A stretch of DNA of 64,000 nucleotides from Lineus longissimus. Taxonomy: Eukaryota > Nemertea > Pilidiophora > Heteronemertea > Lineidae. The translations under genes were made by a program, and so were the position numbers. Positions 1 to 10,608 of this stretch are shown piece after piece (position 1 is the stretch's first letter; each line of letters begins with the position of its first letter). The notes under the pieces were generated by a model, which ran no database searches, was not told the origin of the DNA, and saw nothing but the letters and a program-made list of their open reading frames with translations. The stretch is taken from positions 2,854,501 to 2,918,500 of the forward strand of contig NC_088311.1 in NCBI RefSeq assembly GCF_910592395.1, given 5' to 3'.

Positions 1-99
1 GGGATGGGATGTTTTTTGAAATGACAAAGAACTAGAAGGAGGAGCATCAAAAATAAAGTTTGAAAGTGACATGTTCTTTGAAAGTAAACCCAGACTTAC

Positions 100-875
100 T
101 CTTGATGTGCAGATGACTTCCCTGAGATTGATATTCATCCAGTTATCACAGCTGACAAGATGACCGTTGTATGTCTCACCATTCTTCAACTCAACCAACT
201 GCAAAACAATAGATACATTGTAGCTTTGTACTATACCGAGTTTTTGAAAATGGTAACGGTTGGTACGAGAGAAGAAACACTGCCTGCACTCCGACATGTA
301 CCCTTCACAAATCCTTACGTCGTTACGATACATGTACATGTGTATATCCAGTTTTTCAAGTTGATGGCTTATCAAAGCAGGAATCACAGAAACTACAGAC
401 TTATAGGTAGGACTTGCAAGCTATTCAGGTGGAGTGGCCTTGGTGGTCTATTCAGTTTAAGTAAAGAGCTTAAGATGTTATGGCATGATGATGGTCAAGC
501 CAGGTCTGCCATCTGCCAAAGAAGTGATCATTGTTTACTTACCATAGGGTGGTTAACAGCGGTCCGTAAAAGAGATAAGGGCAACTGAAAATAAACAAAA
601 AAGGAAATACATCTAAGAACTTGGGATTACTGATGAACACCTCCACTGCCATGACTGCAGGAAGGACAACCAACTTAACAAGGCAATGCCCATGCCATGC
701 ATGCTGCACGACAAAGTATACAGAGCATAAAATGCTGTTAATAAAAAACAACTAGTAAGGACAATCTGAAATAGGTACCGTTTACGTAACAAAGGCCTTT
801 ATTCAGATTATTCTGAAGATATTTATAATGTAAATTACTTGAAAAGGGTATAAAAAAAACTAAGAAAATTACCAT
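100..875 (-). CDS. LSM4: U6 snRNA-associated Sm-like protein LSm4, 5' part
   Basis: LSm4 is a subunit of the LSm2-8 ring on U6 snRNA (splicing) and of the cytoplasmic LSm1-7 mRNA-decay ring. Two exons are clear on the minus strand: 584-543 encodes [14 protein letters not shown], and 198-100 encodes 33 residues beginning [17 protein letters not shown] and ending [10 protein letters not shown], nearly identical to the human Sm1 motif. Both have good acceptors (pyrimidine tract then CAG) and GTAAGT-type donors, and their phases agree. Human LSM4 begins with Met directly before LPLSLL, so the first exon should supply only the ATG; ATG at 875-873 followed by GTAATT is the best candidate, which is less certain. 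Later exons, with the Sm2 motif and the RGG tail, lie beyond the left edge, so the gene is partial here only because the window cuts it. Confidence 0.9.
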
Positions 876-891
876 TTCGATTCGTCAAGAT

Positions 892-1330
892 GGCGCGATT
901 TGTTACATCCTCGATATACACATTGTGGGATCTCGGAGTTCCTCTAGTAATAACAGGTGACGCCACTATATAAGGTCTCATTGGGGAGTTTTTTCATGCG
1001 CGGCCAACCCTAACCGTAGTTCCTAAAAAATCATTAATTTTTTAGTTTTCACAGTATGCCAGTGTTGATTTAGCAGTTGTTTTGGCAAAGACATGTTTTT
1101 GAAGTTTCGAAAATCTAAAACGCTACTCAATAGGCGGCTAACAAGAAACTACGCATTTTACTGTTTTTGCCGACGTATGTGTACACTGAACTTGGGATGT
1201 GCGTCGGGCCCGTGTTTAAATGCCGACCGGGCACGTCATCATCGCGTACATTCGGGAAAAACTCCCTAACGAGACCTAAGAATTCCGACATCCCCTCGAA
1301 GTGTACATCGAGGATGTAACAAATCGCCGT
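892..1330. mobile_element. Foldback / MITE-like element between LSM4 and OGFOD1
   Basis: The left end (892 on, containing GATTTGTTACATCCTCGAT) and the right end (1330 backwards, the same word on the other strand) are inverted repeats. A second inner block (AAGGTCTCATTGGGGAG at 972 on, against GGTCTCGTTAGGGAG on the other strand near 1280) extends the arms to about 100 bp with gaps. No coding capacity is seen, and no clear target-site duplication could be read. A TATATAAG word lies inside at about 966, pointing towards OGFOD1. The left end is only about 17 bp from the candidate LSM4 start codon. Confidence 0.7.
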
Positions 1331-1865
1331 TAGTACACATCATGTACATTTCATGACTCATACATGTCATAATTCTTTTTGAATCACGACACTGGCATGA
1401 CTGGTTGATTGAACCTAGATGATATCCTGGTGTGTTAATCTAAACGCATTCTATAAATCCTGGTTCTTCATACCACAAGTTATTTGAAATTGAAGCAAGA
1501 GGACAGAAAAAGAAGAGAGAAGAGAAGAGGATCGAGAGACATGAGAGAAGACAGATCATAATTTTTCAACTCGGTCAATCTCATCATCATCATCACTTGG
1601 CCTGTTGTGCTGTTCACAGTTCATGACTTCTTTCATTTGACTTCAGCAGCTTAGCAGATGGATAGTACTCTACCCGGTGTCTTGGTGCATTTTCTTGATT
1701 CTTCTCGATAGTGTGCTGCAATCAGGCAATCCGATCTGTGTGTCCTCACTGGCTTAGGCCTACAGTATAAATCTATATCACCCGACATCTGATTCTTTGT
1801 CCTGCTGGGTTAAGACGTGAACCATCGTTTTTGTTGCAAACAGTCCAATTCAAGAGTTCACAAGG

Positions 1866-4800
1866 ATGGCTGATATGTCAGGAAGTGGTTCAAGTAGGAG
1901 TGGTGCTAGCAGAGGAAAGAAGAAGGGCAAACTGGCACTTACGACTGGACTCAATCCACAATACGTCCAACCGGAATTCATCCACAAGTTGGGAGAATCC
2001 TTCCAAGCAAATTGTGCCTACACTGATGGTAAATTGTCTTCATTTGTATACTAACTATGGAACCTTGATAATTGCAGGTTTGCTTTGAAGGAACTGAGGT
2101 CCCTTGTCAGTTGCATTGTCCCAGGATGATAATGACACCATCACAGCATTATGGTCTTTGGGATCTTTATGCTAAACACCTGAGAGAGTGCGATCTTTAC
2201 TGTAAACTGATTCTGATTATCTTTCTGACAAAAGGGTCAAGATGTTAGCTGCCACTTGACCACTTGACCCCTGGTAGAATAAGGACCAAGCTTTTTGGTA
2301 AATTAAGATTATTGCTAAATATGAATGTATCTATCCACTGACCAGAATAAGATCTATTACCTATGTTCAATCATAATTCTTTTGATTTGCTTTGTTTCAG
2401 AAACCCAGACCATTATTTACAATGACCCATTTAGATGCTGTGTGCTTCCCAACTTTATCAAAGATGAGCGCTTCCTCGAGGGCCTCAAAGATGAATTACT
2501 GGATCAGATATTCTATGAGAAAAACAATGACCTGTACAAGTTTCAGCAGGTTGGTAGAAATTATGTAATCAGTCAAGTATGTCATGCATGAGTAGGGTCT
2601 GACAGTGGCCAGTGGACCACACCAAACCCCTGACAGAAAACAATGACTTCTTATTGATACTTTTCGTCTTAAAATGAAATTCTGAATCTTTGTGTTGTAA
2701 AATGCTGTCACTGACATTAGATTCTAAAAAAAATTTCAACATTTGAAATTTTGACCATTTACACTCATTGGCAATCAGGCCAAAGAATGAGGATAGACAT
2801 TTCATAGCAAAGCCCAAGATAAGAGCCAAATGGCTCATTGACATGAATGATTAGCCAAGAATTACCATTTCAGACTGACGATCTGCGAAAGATATCTTCA
2901 CCCCATGTCAGAGCCCTTAGGAAATTTTTGTATTCCGACTTCCTGGCTTGGCTGAGAGAGGTGACTGGCATCCAGTTTAGTGAAAAAGTTGATATGACCT
3001 GCTCAAAGTATGATTATACTGGTAAGATGTTTAATAACTTGTCTTGATTTTGAATACATTATTTGTGTTAACTCCCAATATATTTTGGAGAAATCATCTT
3101 TTGTACTCTTCTTTGAGCGATTTCCTGTTATCGAAATCACAATCTCGCATTGATCTTCTTCAGATACTCTACTCTGCCATGATGATGAACTTGAAGGTCG
3201 ACGGATAGCGTTCATTCTGTATCTAGTGCCTCCTTGGAAAGATGGTGACGGTGGGGCATTAGAAATATTTAACACAGATGGTAAGTTCATTATGTAAGAG
3301 AGTTGCCTCTTTGAAAATTTCCACTTACTGTCCCAAAATTGACTGTTTTTAGACTAACGTAGCATACACACGGGTCATCTGTCCACTCTGACAAATGAAT
3401 TTTCCTTTTAGAAAACAGACTACCAAAGGACGTTATCCGATCTATTTTCCCAAAATGGAACAGCTTTGCCTTCTTTGAGGTGAATCCAGTGTCTTTCCAT
3501 CAGGTTGCTGAAGTGTTGACTGAAGACAAGACGAGGTTATCAGTAAATGGATGGTTTCATGGTCCTCCTATACTAAGGCCAGAACCTTTTGTAGAACTTC
3601 GAAAGCCTCTTAGACCTTATATACCAATTGATGTAAGTATGCCAATTATCAAAGTTGAGAAGAGCATCAGCTACATTGTGTGACACCATCATCTCAACAA
3701 ACACGATATTGGCGATATTTGATTGTTATGTAAGAAGGAGAAAACTGTAGATTTCTGAAAGGTACTTAACCTGTCATGTGTGGAACACAGATCCAAATCC
3801 TTGACTACATGGCATATATTTAATATATGCTTATGTTAATTCATTTGTGAAATATGCCAAAAATAAATCGTAATGGAAAATTTGGTAGTTTACATTATAA
3901 AGTTTTATTATCATTGAATTCAAAATCAAATGTGTTTTATCAATCACAATCCAGGAGGAGATTTTATATGAATGGATCAACCCTGTGTATTTAGAAATAG
4001 AAGTCCAGTCAGAAATACAAGAGAAGTTTGAACAGGAATCAGAGATAGAGCTGCAAGGCTTCCTAAGGGAGGAGAAATACTTAGAAGTAGCGCGTGCTTT
4101 AGCTGCTGGCTCTATATCATGGCAACAACTTGGCCCTCCTAATAAAAGGTAAATGATTCATTTGTTCATTGCTACCATTCAAGGATAATTGATGCATTGT
4201 GGTTTTGAAAGTGTTTAGAATGGATGCCATCTGTATCACTCATTGTATTACTGCAACAGGACGTCAACAAGGTACTGTAAAGTTTATCCTCCCCCTCCCA
4301 TCCTACTCTTGCCATATTGCTAAATGAGACTTTTTCAATATTGATCGCGAATTGTTCCTATTCTTTCCAGAAACTATTCTGCTGCTGACCAGACTGATCT
4401 TCCAGACATTCTCAACCAGTGTTTAGAGTTCTTCCAATCCGATGCTATGTTTCTGATCCTCTCCAACCTGACAGGCCTGTCGCTTCATGAGCTTGCGGCC
4501 AACAGTGACAGCAGTAATAGCGAGAGTGAGGGGTCCAATGGGGAGGACAGCGACCGGGAGACAAAGGGAATGAAGAAAAGGGTGAAGCGGAGAAAGTTGG
4601 ATAAGGGCAGCAGTGATGAGGGAGAGGAAGTGACAGGTACAACAAAACGTAAGTTCACTGTCCAAAATCTGAGGGAAATTGTCAAAATTGTAGTCATACA
4701 GTCAAAATTTCTTTTAAAATTGTCTAATTGCTGCTGCTGAAGTAATAATTTCTCATATATTCTCAATAAGGGACTCGTTTTGTTTTGTGGGAGCTGTCAC

Positions 4801-5561
4801 TGCTATTGCCACCTGCCAGTCATGCTGTCCCTAGCTGCAGGTAAGCACAATGGACCCAGCACTTTTACTATACCATCCACCATACTTCTTTTCTTTCCTT
4901 TTATAGCAGGTAAAGCAGAGAAGAATCCTCGATGTCGTGGTGCTGTGCGGAGATGGAGGCAGGGATGCTACACTCTTATACACGATACAGACAGTGAAGG
5001 AGCTGAGTATGCATTAGATGCTATGCTATTTTGTGATTGCCGTGGGTGGCAGCAGGAGTATGGTGGTTTCACTTCCTACATAGCTAGAGGGGAAGATGAA
5101 GAGGTAAGAAACTTGATGGCCTATTAAAAAAAGCCTGCAAAATATCTTACAGATATATTTTAAGTTTCGTGTAACCCCGAGGTTACCTATCAATGTGAAG
5201 GGTAACCTCATGGTTACCATCACCGAGAATACCTCTCAAAGTGAAGGGAATTTTCCCGTTTTCACATTTTAGAAAACTCTTCAGTTTACAATAGACTTTT
5301 TCAGTGGGATGGATTCACATTGTGAGTGAGTTCAGGATAGGATGGATGATTTATTGGGATATAAGTTGGCATTTTGGAAGAAAGTGATCAATATGTTTTC
5401 TTCCTTTTCAGTTACTTACTGTAAATCCAACCGAAAATGCTCTTGCGCTGGTCTATCGCGATAAGGAAACAATGAAGTTTGTAAAACACATCAACAACCA
5501 TATCAAAGAGATGAGCTCAGGACCTGAATTCTATGACATATCACTTGTCTACTTTGAATAG
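1866..5561 (+). CDS. OGFOD1: 2-oxoglutarate/Fe(II) prolyl 3-hydroxylase OGFOD1
   Basis: OGFOD1 hydroxylates a proline of ribosomal protein RPS23 (uS12) and affects translation accuracy and stress granules. Nine exons: 1866-2028, 2401-2549, 2874-3021, 3164-3280, 3412-3632, 3955-4148, 4371-4648, 4910-5103, 5412-5561. All phases close, giving 537 aa against about 540 in human. The dioxygenase domain has the iron ligands in [12 protein letters not shown] (HxD) and SFHQV (second His), and a 2-oxoglutarate-binding Arg in [11 protein letters not shown]. The C-terminal half-fold follows (WINPVYLE, then [16 protein letters not shown] and [18 protein letters not shown]). Between the two halves is an acidic/basic low-complexity linker ([22 protein letters not shown]), which is also variable in vertebrates. 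The start is in a good Kozak context (aaggATGG). The gene is head-to-head with LSM4. Poly(A) signals AATAAA lie near 6148 and at 6405-6410. Confidence 0.95.
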
Positions 5562-6410
5562 TCCAAGGACAGTATTCTACCGATTGTACAAACTATGGCA
5601 TGGTCGCGTGTTCAGAATGACCTCAGTCTGTTAAAACATGAACATTTTGCACTTTCATTCACTGTTAGCTGTAGAAAAAGATTTTATTAATGGATTTATT
5701 TTTCATCATTCATGTGATAAAGTTCTGAAAAACGTGTGTCCACAAAATTGTTAGATGACGGGAAGTATCCCCTAAATGGCTTCTTTGCTTCCAGCATTGA
5801 TTCAGCTTGATCGCATGGTGAAATCATGATATCTGCTTACTGAGCGGCGTCTTTAGTTGCCTTGTTGTAGGTTGAAAATGAACTAAAATTGTTATTACAG
5901 AATCGGTATATGCCATCTCCCAAGAATGTTACATTGCCTCCATTCGGCCTGACGGGAGTGGTATATAAAGAAGTGGTCTCACAGAGTTAAGAGCTAGGCC
6001 TGGGTTGTCTTGGTGATTCCATTGTTCCACGTAAAAGCATTAACAGTGCCGCTGAACTATGAGGTAGAAAAGACACCTACCTGAGGAGTGTCAGAGGTGA
6101 AATGAAATTCTTAAAACTTGCAATGTAGAAGTATATTTGGATGGTCTGTAATAAATTTGTTATACAAAATAGCTGTATTATTTGAAGGTCTTCCAGTTAT
6201 ATAGCCTGTATGATGAAGGTAATAACTGAATCATGATATTTTATCAGTTTTAAAACCAAAACCATTTTTTCAAACCATTTAGGCTTAGTTAGTTTCTCCA
6301 AAACATTCATGTTAATATGTACACTGCCAAATATTCCATTCTTTCATTTATGTTCCATATTACATGAGTGTACGCATCAGCTTTATGCTCTGCTATGGAC
6401 GATTAATAAA
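5562..6410 (+). other. OGFOD1 3' untranslated region
   Basis: This stretch has no coding signal and contains AATAAA near 6148 and at 6405-6410, the latter followed by a T-rich stretch. It is the likely 3' UTR of OGFOD1; the exact cleavage site cannot be fixed from sequence alone. Confidence 0.5.
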
Positions 6411-6564
6411 TGGTAAACTTTGTTAAATGTTATGTTGTGCTTAAGTTTGTTGACTCCTAGTCTTTCATTGCCTGAGATATTCAGGTCTTATGGTACTTGT
6501 TACTATGAGTATCAATTTTTTGGCAGTCTTGTGGGTCAACCTGTACTGTTGAAATACAGCTGAA

Positions 6565-6800
6565 GGGTCAGTGTGGCAGATCAGTGCATAGTGGTTCGAG
6601 CGCTTGGCTGATAATCAGGTTCTGGGTTCGTATTGTTTTGTCTTTGTTCCCTTAAGAAAGACGGACATAAAACAGTTTTCTCATGCCAGGTGTCTTTGCC
6701 AGGGCAAGCGAAAGACCCTACCAAGTGATAGACATGAGTAGCCTGGGATGGACTCTTACTCTGGTCTCTGGCCAACATTGGAGTCGCAAGGTCAATAACC
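6565..6800 (+). mobile_element. tRNA-derived SINE-like sequence
   Basis: A tRNA-like head is visible: an A-box-like TGCATAGTGGTTCGAG at about 6585, a tRNA-like TTGGCTGATAATCAGG, then a B-box-like GGGTTCG at 6624-6630. It is followed by an unrelated body (TTCCCTTAAGAAAGAC and on). This head-plus-body layout is typical of animal tRNA SINEs. It lies just downstream of OGFOD1. The 3' end is not defined. Confidence 0.5.
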
Positions 6801-6817
6801 CACTTGACAAGTAACCA

Positions 6818-7142
6818 CAGTGGCCGCAATATTCTCCCCCCTCCCCCCCCCCATCCAATGGAAGAGGACCGTCTCTGGAGATTGTCACCTTCAAGTACAG
6901 AGCAAGTGCTGACGAAGGGAGAGGGCAGAAGTCCAGTTGGAACAGGTGACCTGTGATAATGTTGTCTTCATAGGATTGCCACTCTTGACACATCACTGTA
7001 GTGGCTGCAAGAACAATCCCCCAATGCCATTGAAGATGACCTCTCCCTGGGGAATCTCTCCAAGAGCAGAGCAATCACTGGAGAAGGGACAGAGTAGAAA
7101 ATGACATGTGACAATGTTGTCTTTATAGGATTGGTACTCAAA
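6818..7142. repeat. Diverged tandem direct repeat, two copies of about 150-165 bp
   Basis: Copy one runs about 6818-6975 and copy two about 6994-7142. They share in the same order CAGTGGCCGCAA/TAGTGGCTGCAAGA, AATGGAAGAGGACC/CATTGAAGATGACC, CAGAGCAAGTGCTGACGAAGG/CAGAGCAATCACTGGAGAAGG and AATGTTGTCTTCATAGGATTG/AATGTTGTCTTTATAGGATTG. Copy one also carries a C-rich run. The open reading frames here are interrupted and look non-genic. Confidence 0.65.
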
Positions 7143-8906
7143 ATCTACCTCTTGGAAGACAGCTCAGGTCATTATTGATTGCTCTTGTTTCCTTTGTGGA
7201 CCAGTTTCCTCCACTGTCCTGATTCATTTTTTCCTAGCCAGGTTGTGCAAGACGTTTGAAGGCCAAGTCACACCCAGAATGTCAGGATAGAGAGGTGGTG
7301 GTGGTGTCCAAAGTCAGGTTGCTCCAAACCATTCGGCTTCGTTTTCCAAGGGATTGAGAGCATGAAGTGGAAAAACGAGCTTTATTCTCTCAAGTGTGGC
7401 TGTTCCAGACATTAAAAGGCTGGAGAGCTATATGTGGTGATATCCAACCGAAGTCTTGGATGTAGTCCCTCAATGGATAGTCAGCAAGAGTAGTATTCTT
7501 GCCCAAGACAAGGCACTGTCTTTGCCAACATGAAGCTGTGATGGGCCTCTCCCAACTCGGGCATTTTTGCCAATGGTGTTGTTGGGGGTTGTAAAACTCT
7601 TCCTTTTTTCACATTTTCAAGTTCTCATTTTGCACAAACAGGAAAACAGGTATTTTTTCATACAAAATTTATTTTCCACAAATATCAACCATTGATATCA
7701 ATATTGCAATAATTCCCTAAGCATCAACATGACAAGGTATACAGACAAAAACAGAAGCAGAATTTAATTTCACCACCAAGCACATGGTGTCTTAACTCCA
7801 AGGTCAAAAAAATATTATCCAGAATAACAATTTAGTATGTAAAGAGAAAATACAGAGCACATGATTTGTTTCAAAGGGGAAGAGCTATTTGTTTTTCAAA
7901 AAAAGGGCACTTATGCCAGTAGGGCACACTTCAAATGGAAATTAATGAAGAAAATCTAAAGAGAGACATTTCAATTACTTTGAGGAACAAATGAATAAAT
8001 ATATAATTAGGAATGTAAAGATAGGTTCATAGGTACATGTACTGGTAAGTTTATTTGGCCAACAACATAATTCAAATATGAAATTTACAACAGTAGTGCA
8101 ATTAACGGCCAGGGACACAGCCAAGATCAACAGTTAGATCGCGTATGGCTGTGCCCCTGCTGAAATGTAAAAGATATGGAAGAAAAATGCGAAAGAAAGT
8201 ACAATTAGATAACACATTTACGGTGGCTCCTTAGTGCCAGAATAAATATTTAGTCATCAAAATAAAAGGAGATGATGAAAACAAAATACCACGGTTGAAA
8301 AATATTTTCACACTTTGTAAATATACATAGCTGATCTTAACAGATGATTACAATTTGACTTAGAATTATGACCCATTAATCACATCACACGTTTCAACAA
8401 TTCGTCACAAATATTGCCAGCCTGGCAATAATTGTGAACTGCACTGTTCCATCTCCATAAAAATCAATCCGAGATGCACTGCACTGCACATTAGATTAAT
8501 CTTGACACACATCATTCAGTATTTATTCAGCTGTGTCATGTTACATCAGATGATAGACATTGTCACAACTGGAGTCTACAACACAGACTGCACTTGTGTC
8601 AATTATGCACAGGATATCCAAATACTCTGATTTCACAGATCGAAGTCAAGAGTGGTTCTAAAGATTCAATTCAACCTAGATAGCATGTCTATGGCACTAT
8701 ACTTGGGATCGCATTAATTAAATGCGTTATTTTTTTCCAGAATGTATCAGTTATCACAAATATTTTTGATAAAATTGGAATACATGTAAAAGTAGTCATG
8801 CCAATACCCGTTGTCAATTCAAATGCATTTCTGAACATGAAACTACAATATTCTCATGCCTCTAAAAAGGGGAAACAAAGACATTCCATGTTTAAATTTG
8901 GGAAGA
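7143..8906 (-). other. Region downstream of the ZIP gene, probably its long 3' UTR in the part nearest the gene
   Basis: No gene is seen. The AT-rich part from about 7660 to 8906 is plausibly the 3' UTR of the minus-strand ZIP gene: TTTATT at 7668-7673 is AATAAA on the minus strand. The part 7143-7620 resembles repeat sequence continuing the SINE/direct-repeat block. Confidence 0.35.
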
Positions 8907-9929
8907 TCAATTGTCAAAATGGATAAATTGCAGGGCTGCAAAGATAGAGAACCCTATAAATATTAGAAAACACTTGGTAATGTTATCTTCAGGATCTGCT
9001 AATTCTTTTGGTAAAATTTCCATAAACACTACATAAATGAATGTACCAGCAGCCAGGCCTTGGAGGATGGCAGATGCAAGCCCACCTGCAAACCCCTGGA
9101 AGTTTCCTACCGCGATACCAATGCCAACACCAGCCGGTATCATTATACAAAAGAATATTGAAAGTTGTATGAAAGTTCTGGTTTTGATATCTAACCTCAT
9201 AAGACTAACGCCCATTGCAAAGGAAACCAACACTTCATGCACAATCACGGCGATAAACAAGTGAATCGTAGATGTCACACTTTCCTGTAACCCTAAAGCC
9301 ATTCCTTCAAATATGGAATGTATGCTCAGAGCTAACAAAAGAATGTAACTTCTCAGAATTGACCCCTGAAAAATATTGGCATGGCTGTGCCCATGGGAAT
9401 GACTTGGCGGATCAGATACCTTCGCCAGTGGGTGCTGCTCCTGACTGTCAAAGATGTCTTCTTCATCACTACTCTCTGGGCCATCTTGAACCAAGTTTTG
9501 CCCGTCTCTGTGACCTTGTTGTGCAGTCGGATGTCGACGAGCACCGTTTTCAACTTGTCCCATTTCCATGTGAGGAACGCTGCCGTGATTAACATGGCCC
9601 TCTCCAGGTGCACACACAATTGTGAACTGCTCAATGAATATAATGAGGAAATAACCAAGGATCATTGTTAACTCGGCAATTGGATAATCAAGAGTTGTCT
9701 TTTGCAAAACTGAGGCAAATTTATCCCGGACTGTTGGAAATAAACCAATGAAACATGTCCCAAGGAAAACGCCCCCAGCTGTACAGTTCAGGAAACTAAG
9801 AATACGCCGTGATCTTCTACTTTGATGCTCCTTCTTTTTCGGAACCAATTTCAGGGGCAGCAAGGCGAAAACCAGGCAACCAAAGAAGACGGCTATGAGG
9901 CAAATAATCTTCAGTGTCAGCAGGTCCAT
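8907..9929 (-). CDS. ZIP-family zinc transporter (SLC39A1/2/3-like)
   Basis: A single uninterrupted exon encodes 340 aa, close to the 310-325 aa of vertebrate ZIP1-3. ZIP proteins move Zn2+ (and some other divalent metals) into the cytosol, at the plasma membrane or from vesicles. About eight hydrophobic segments are visible: three N-terminal (LTLKIICLIAVFFGC; FLNCTAGGVFLGTCFIGLF; LTMILGYFLIIFIEQF), a hydrophilic loop, then five more. The loop has acidic ESSDEEDIFDS and the His-rich SHSHGHSHANIF. Segments 4 and 5 carry the family signatures HSIFEGMALGLQ and HEVLVSFAMG, whose polar residues line the metal site. It is transcribed away from CZIB, with start codons about 680 bp apart. Assignment to the ZIP1/2/3 subfamily rests on overall pattern; the exact orthologue is uncertain. 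Confidence 0.93.
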   Translation of the reverse strand: MDLLTLKIICLIAVFFGCLVFALLPLKLVPKKKEHQSRRSRRILSFLNCTAGGVFLGTCFIGLFPTVRDKFASVLQKTTLDYPIAELTMILGYFLIIFIEQFTIVCAPGEGHVNHGSVPHMEMGQVENGARRHPTAQQGHRDGQNLVQDGPESSDEEDIFDSQEQHPLAKVSDPPSHSHGHSHANIFQGSILRSYILLLALSIHSIFEGMALGLQESVTSTIHLFIAVIVHEVLVSFAMGVSLMRLDIKTRTFIQLSIFFCIMIPAGVGIGIAVGNFQGFAGGLASAILQGLAAGTFIYVVFMEILPKELADPEDNITKCFLIFIGFSIFAALQFIHFDN

Positions 9930-10608
9930 CTTGACTCGTCTCTAGTCTTATGTTGGGAAAATGTGCACTTCTGTTTTTTTATTACGTTTTACCTGCCTGT
10001 CAACCTGAAGAGTGAAAAGAAAAATTGAGTTGTTTCATTCAAATCGTAGTACTTATTAAATAGCTCCGGTTGACATAATGTTATGCTAAAATAGACTGAT
10101 GTCAGACTGCACCACTTGCCTCTCCCAGGCTCTCTCATCAGTCTTGAGTCTCTGGCTCTGCTGGTGGCCAGGCTGGTGGCAGTGCTATCGAATTTCATTT
10201 TATTTTCCATATTCATTTTCACAAACATAGAACTTCGACAGGAAAACTGCCCTAACCACAACGAGCTTCTCTAGATGGTTTTCTTTGCAACGGGTCGGAT
10301 TACCTGATTTTCACAGAGAATGTATTTTATCAAGTATTTTATCAGTAAAATCCTGGGGCAGCTGCTAGAATTTTGTCCATGCACCTCAACGCCATCTATT
10401 TCTCCACTGAGGTAGTTCTATCTAACCTCAACTTGTTGAAGACATTTGCCTCATCTTATGGTTATTAGCGGAACAAAATTAAATTAAAAGGACCGAATTT
10501 CTTTAAAATATTGTTTCAAGCTAAATCTATTCCTAAATTAGAGTTGATACCTCAAGTTACTTACCAAACTTAAACATTGATTTGGGTGAATTTTCCAGGC
10601 TAATCAAG

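Noticed and set aside
9037-9671. Plus-strand open frames opposite the ZIP gene
   Set aside because: They are shadows of the minus-strand transporter, which has clear family motifs and covers the whole interval.
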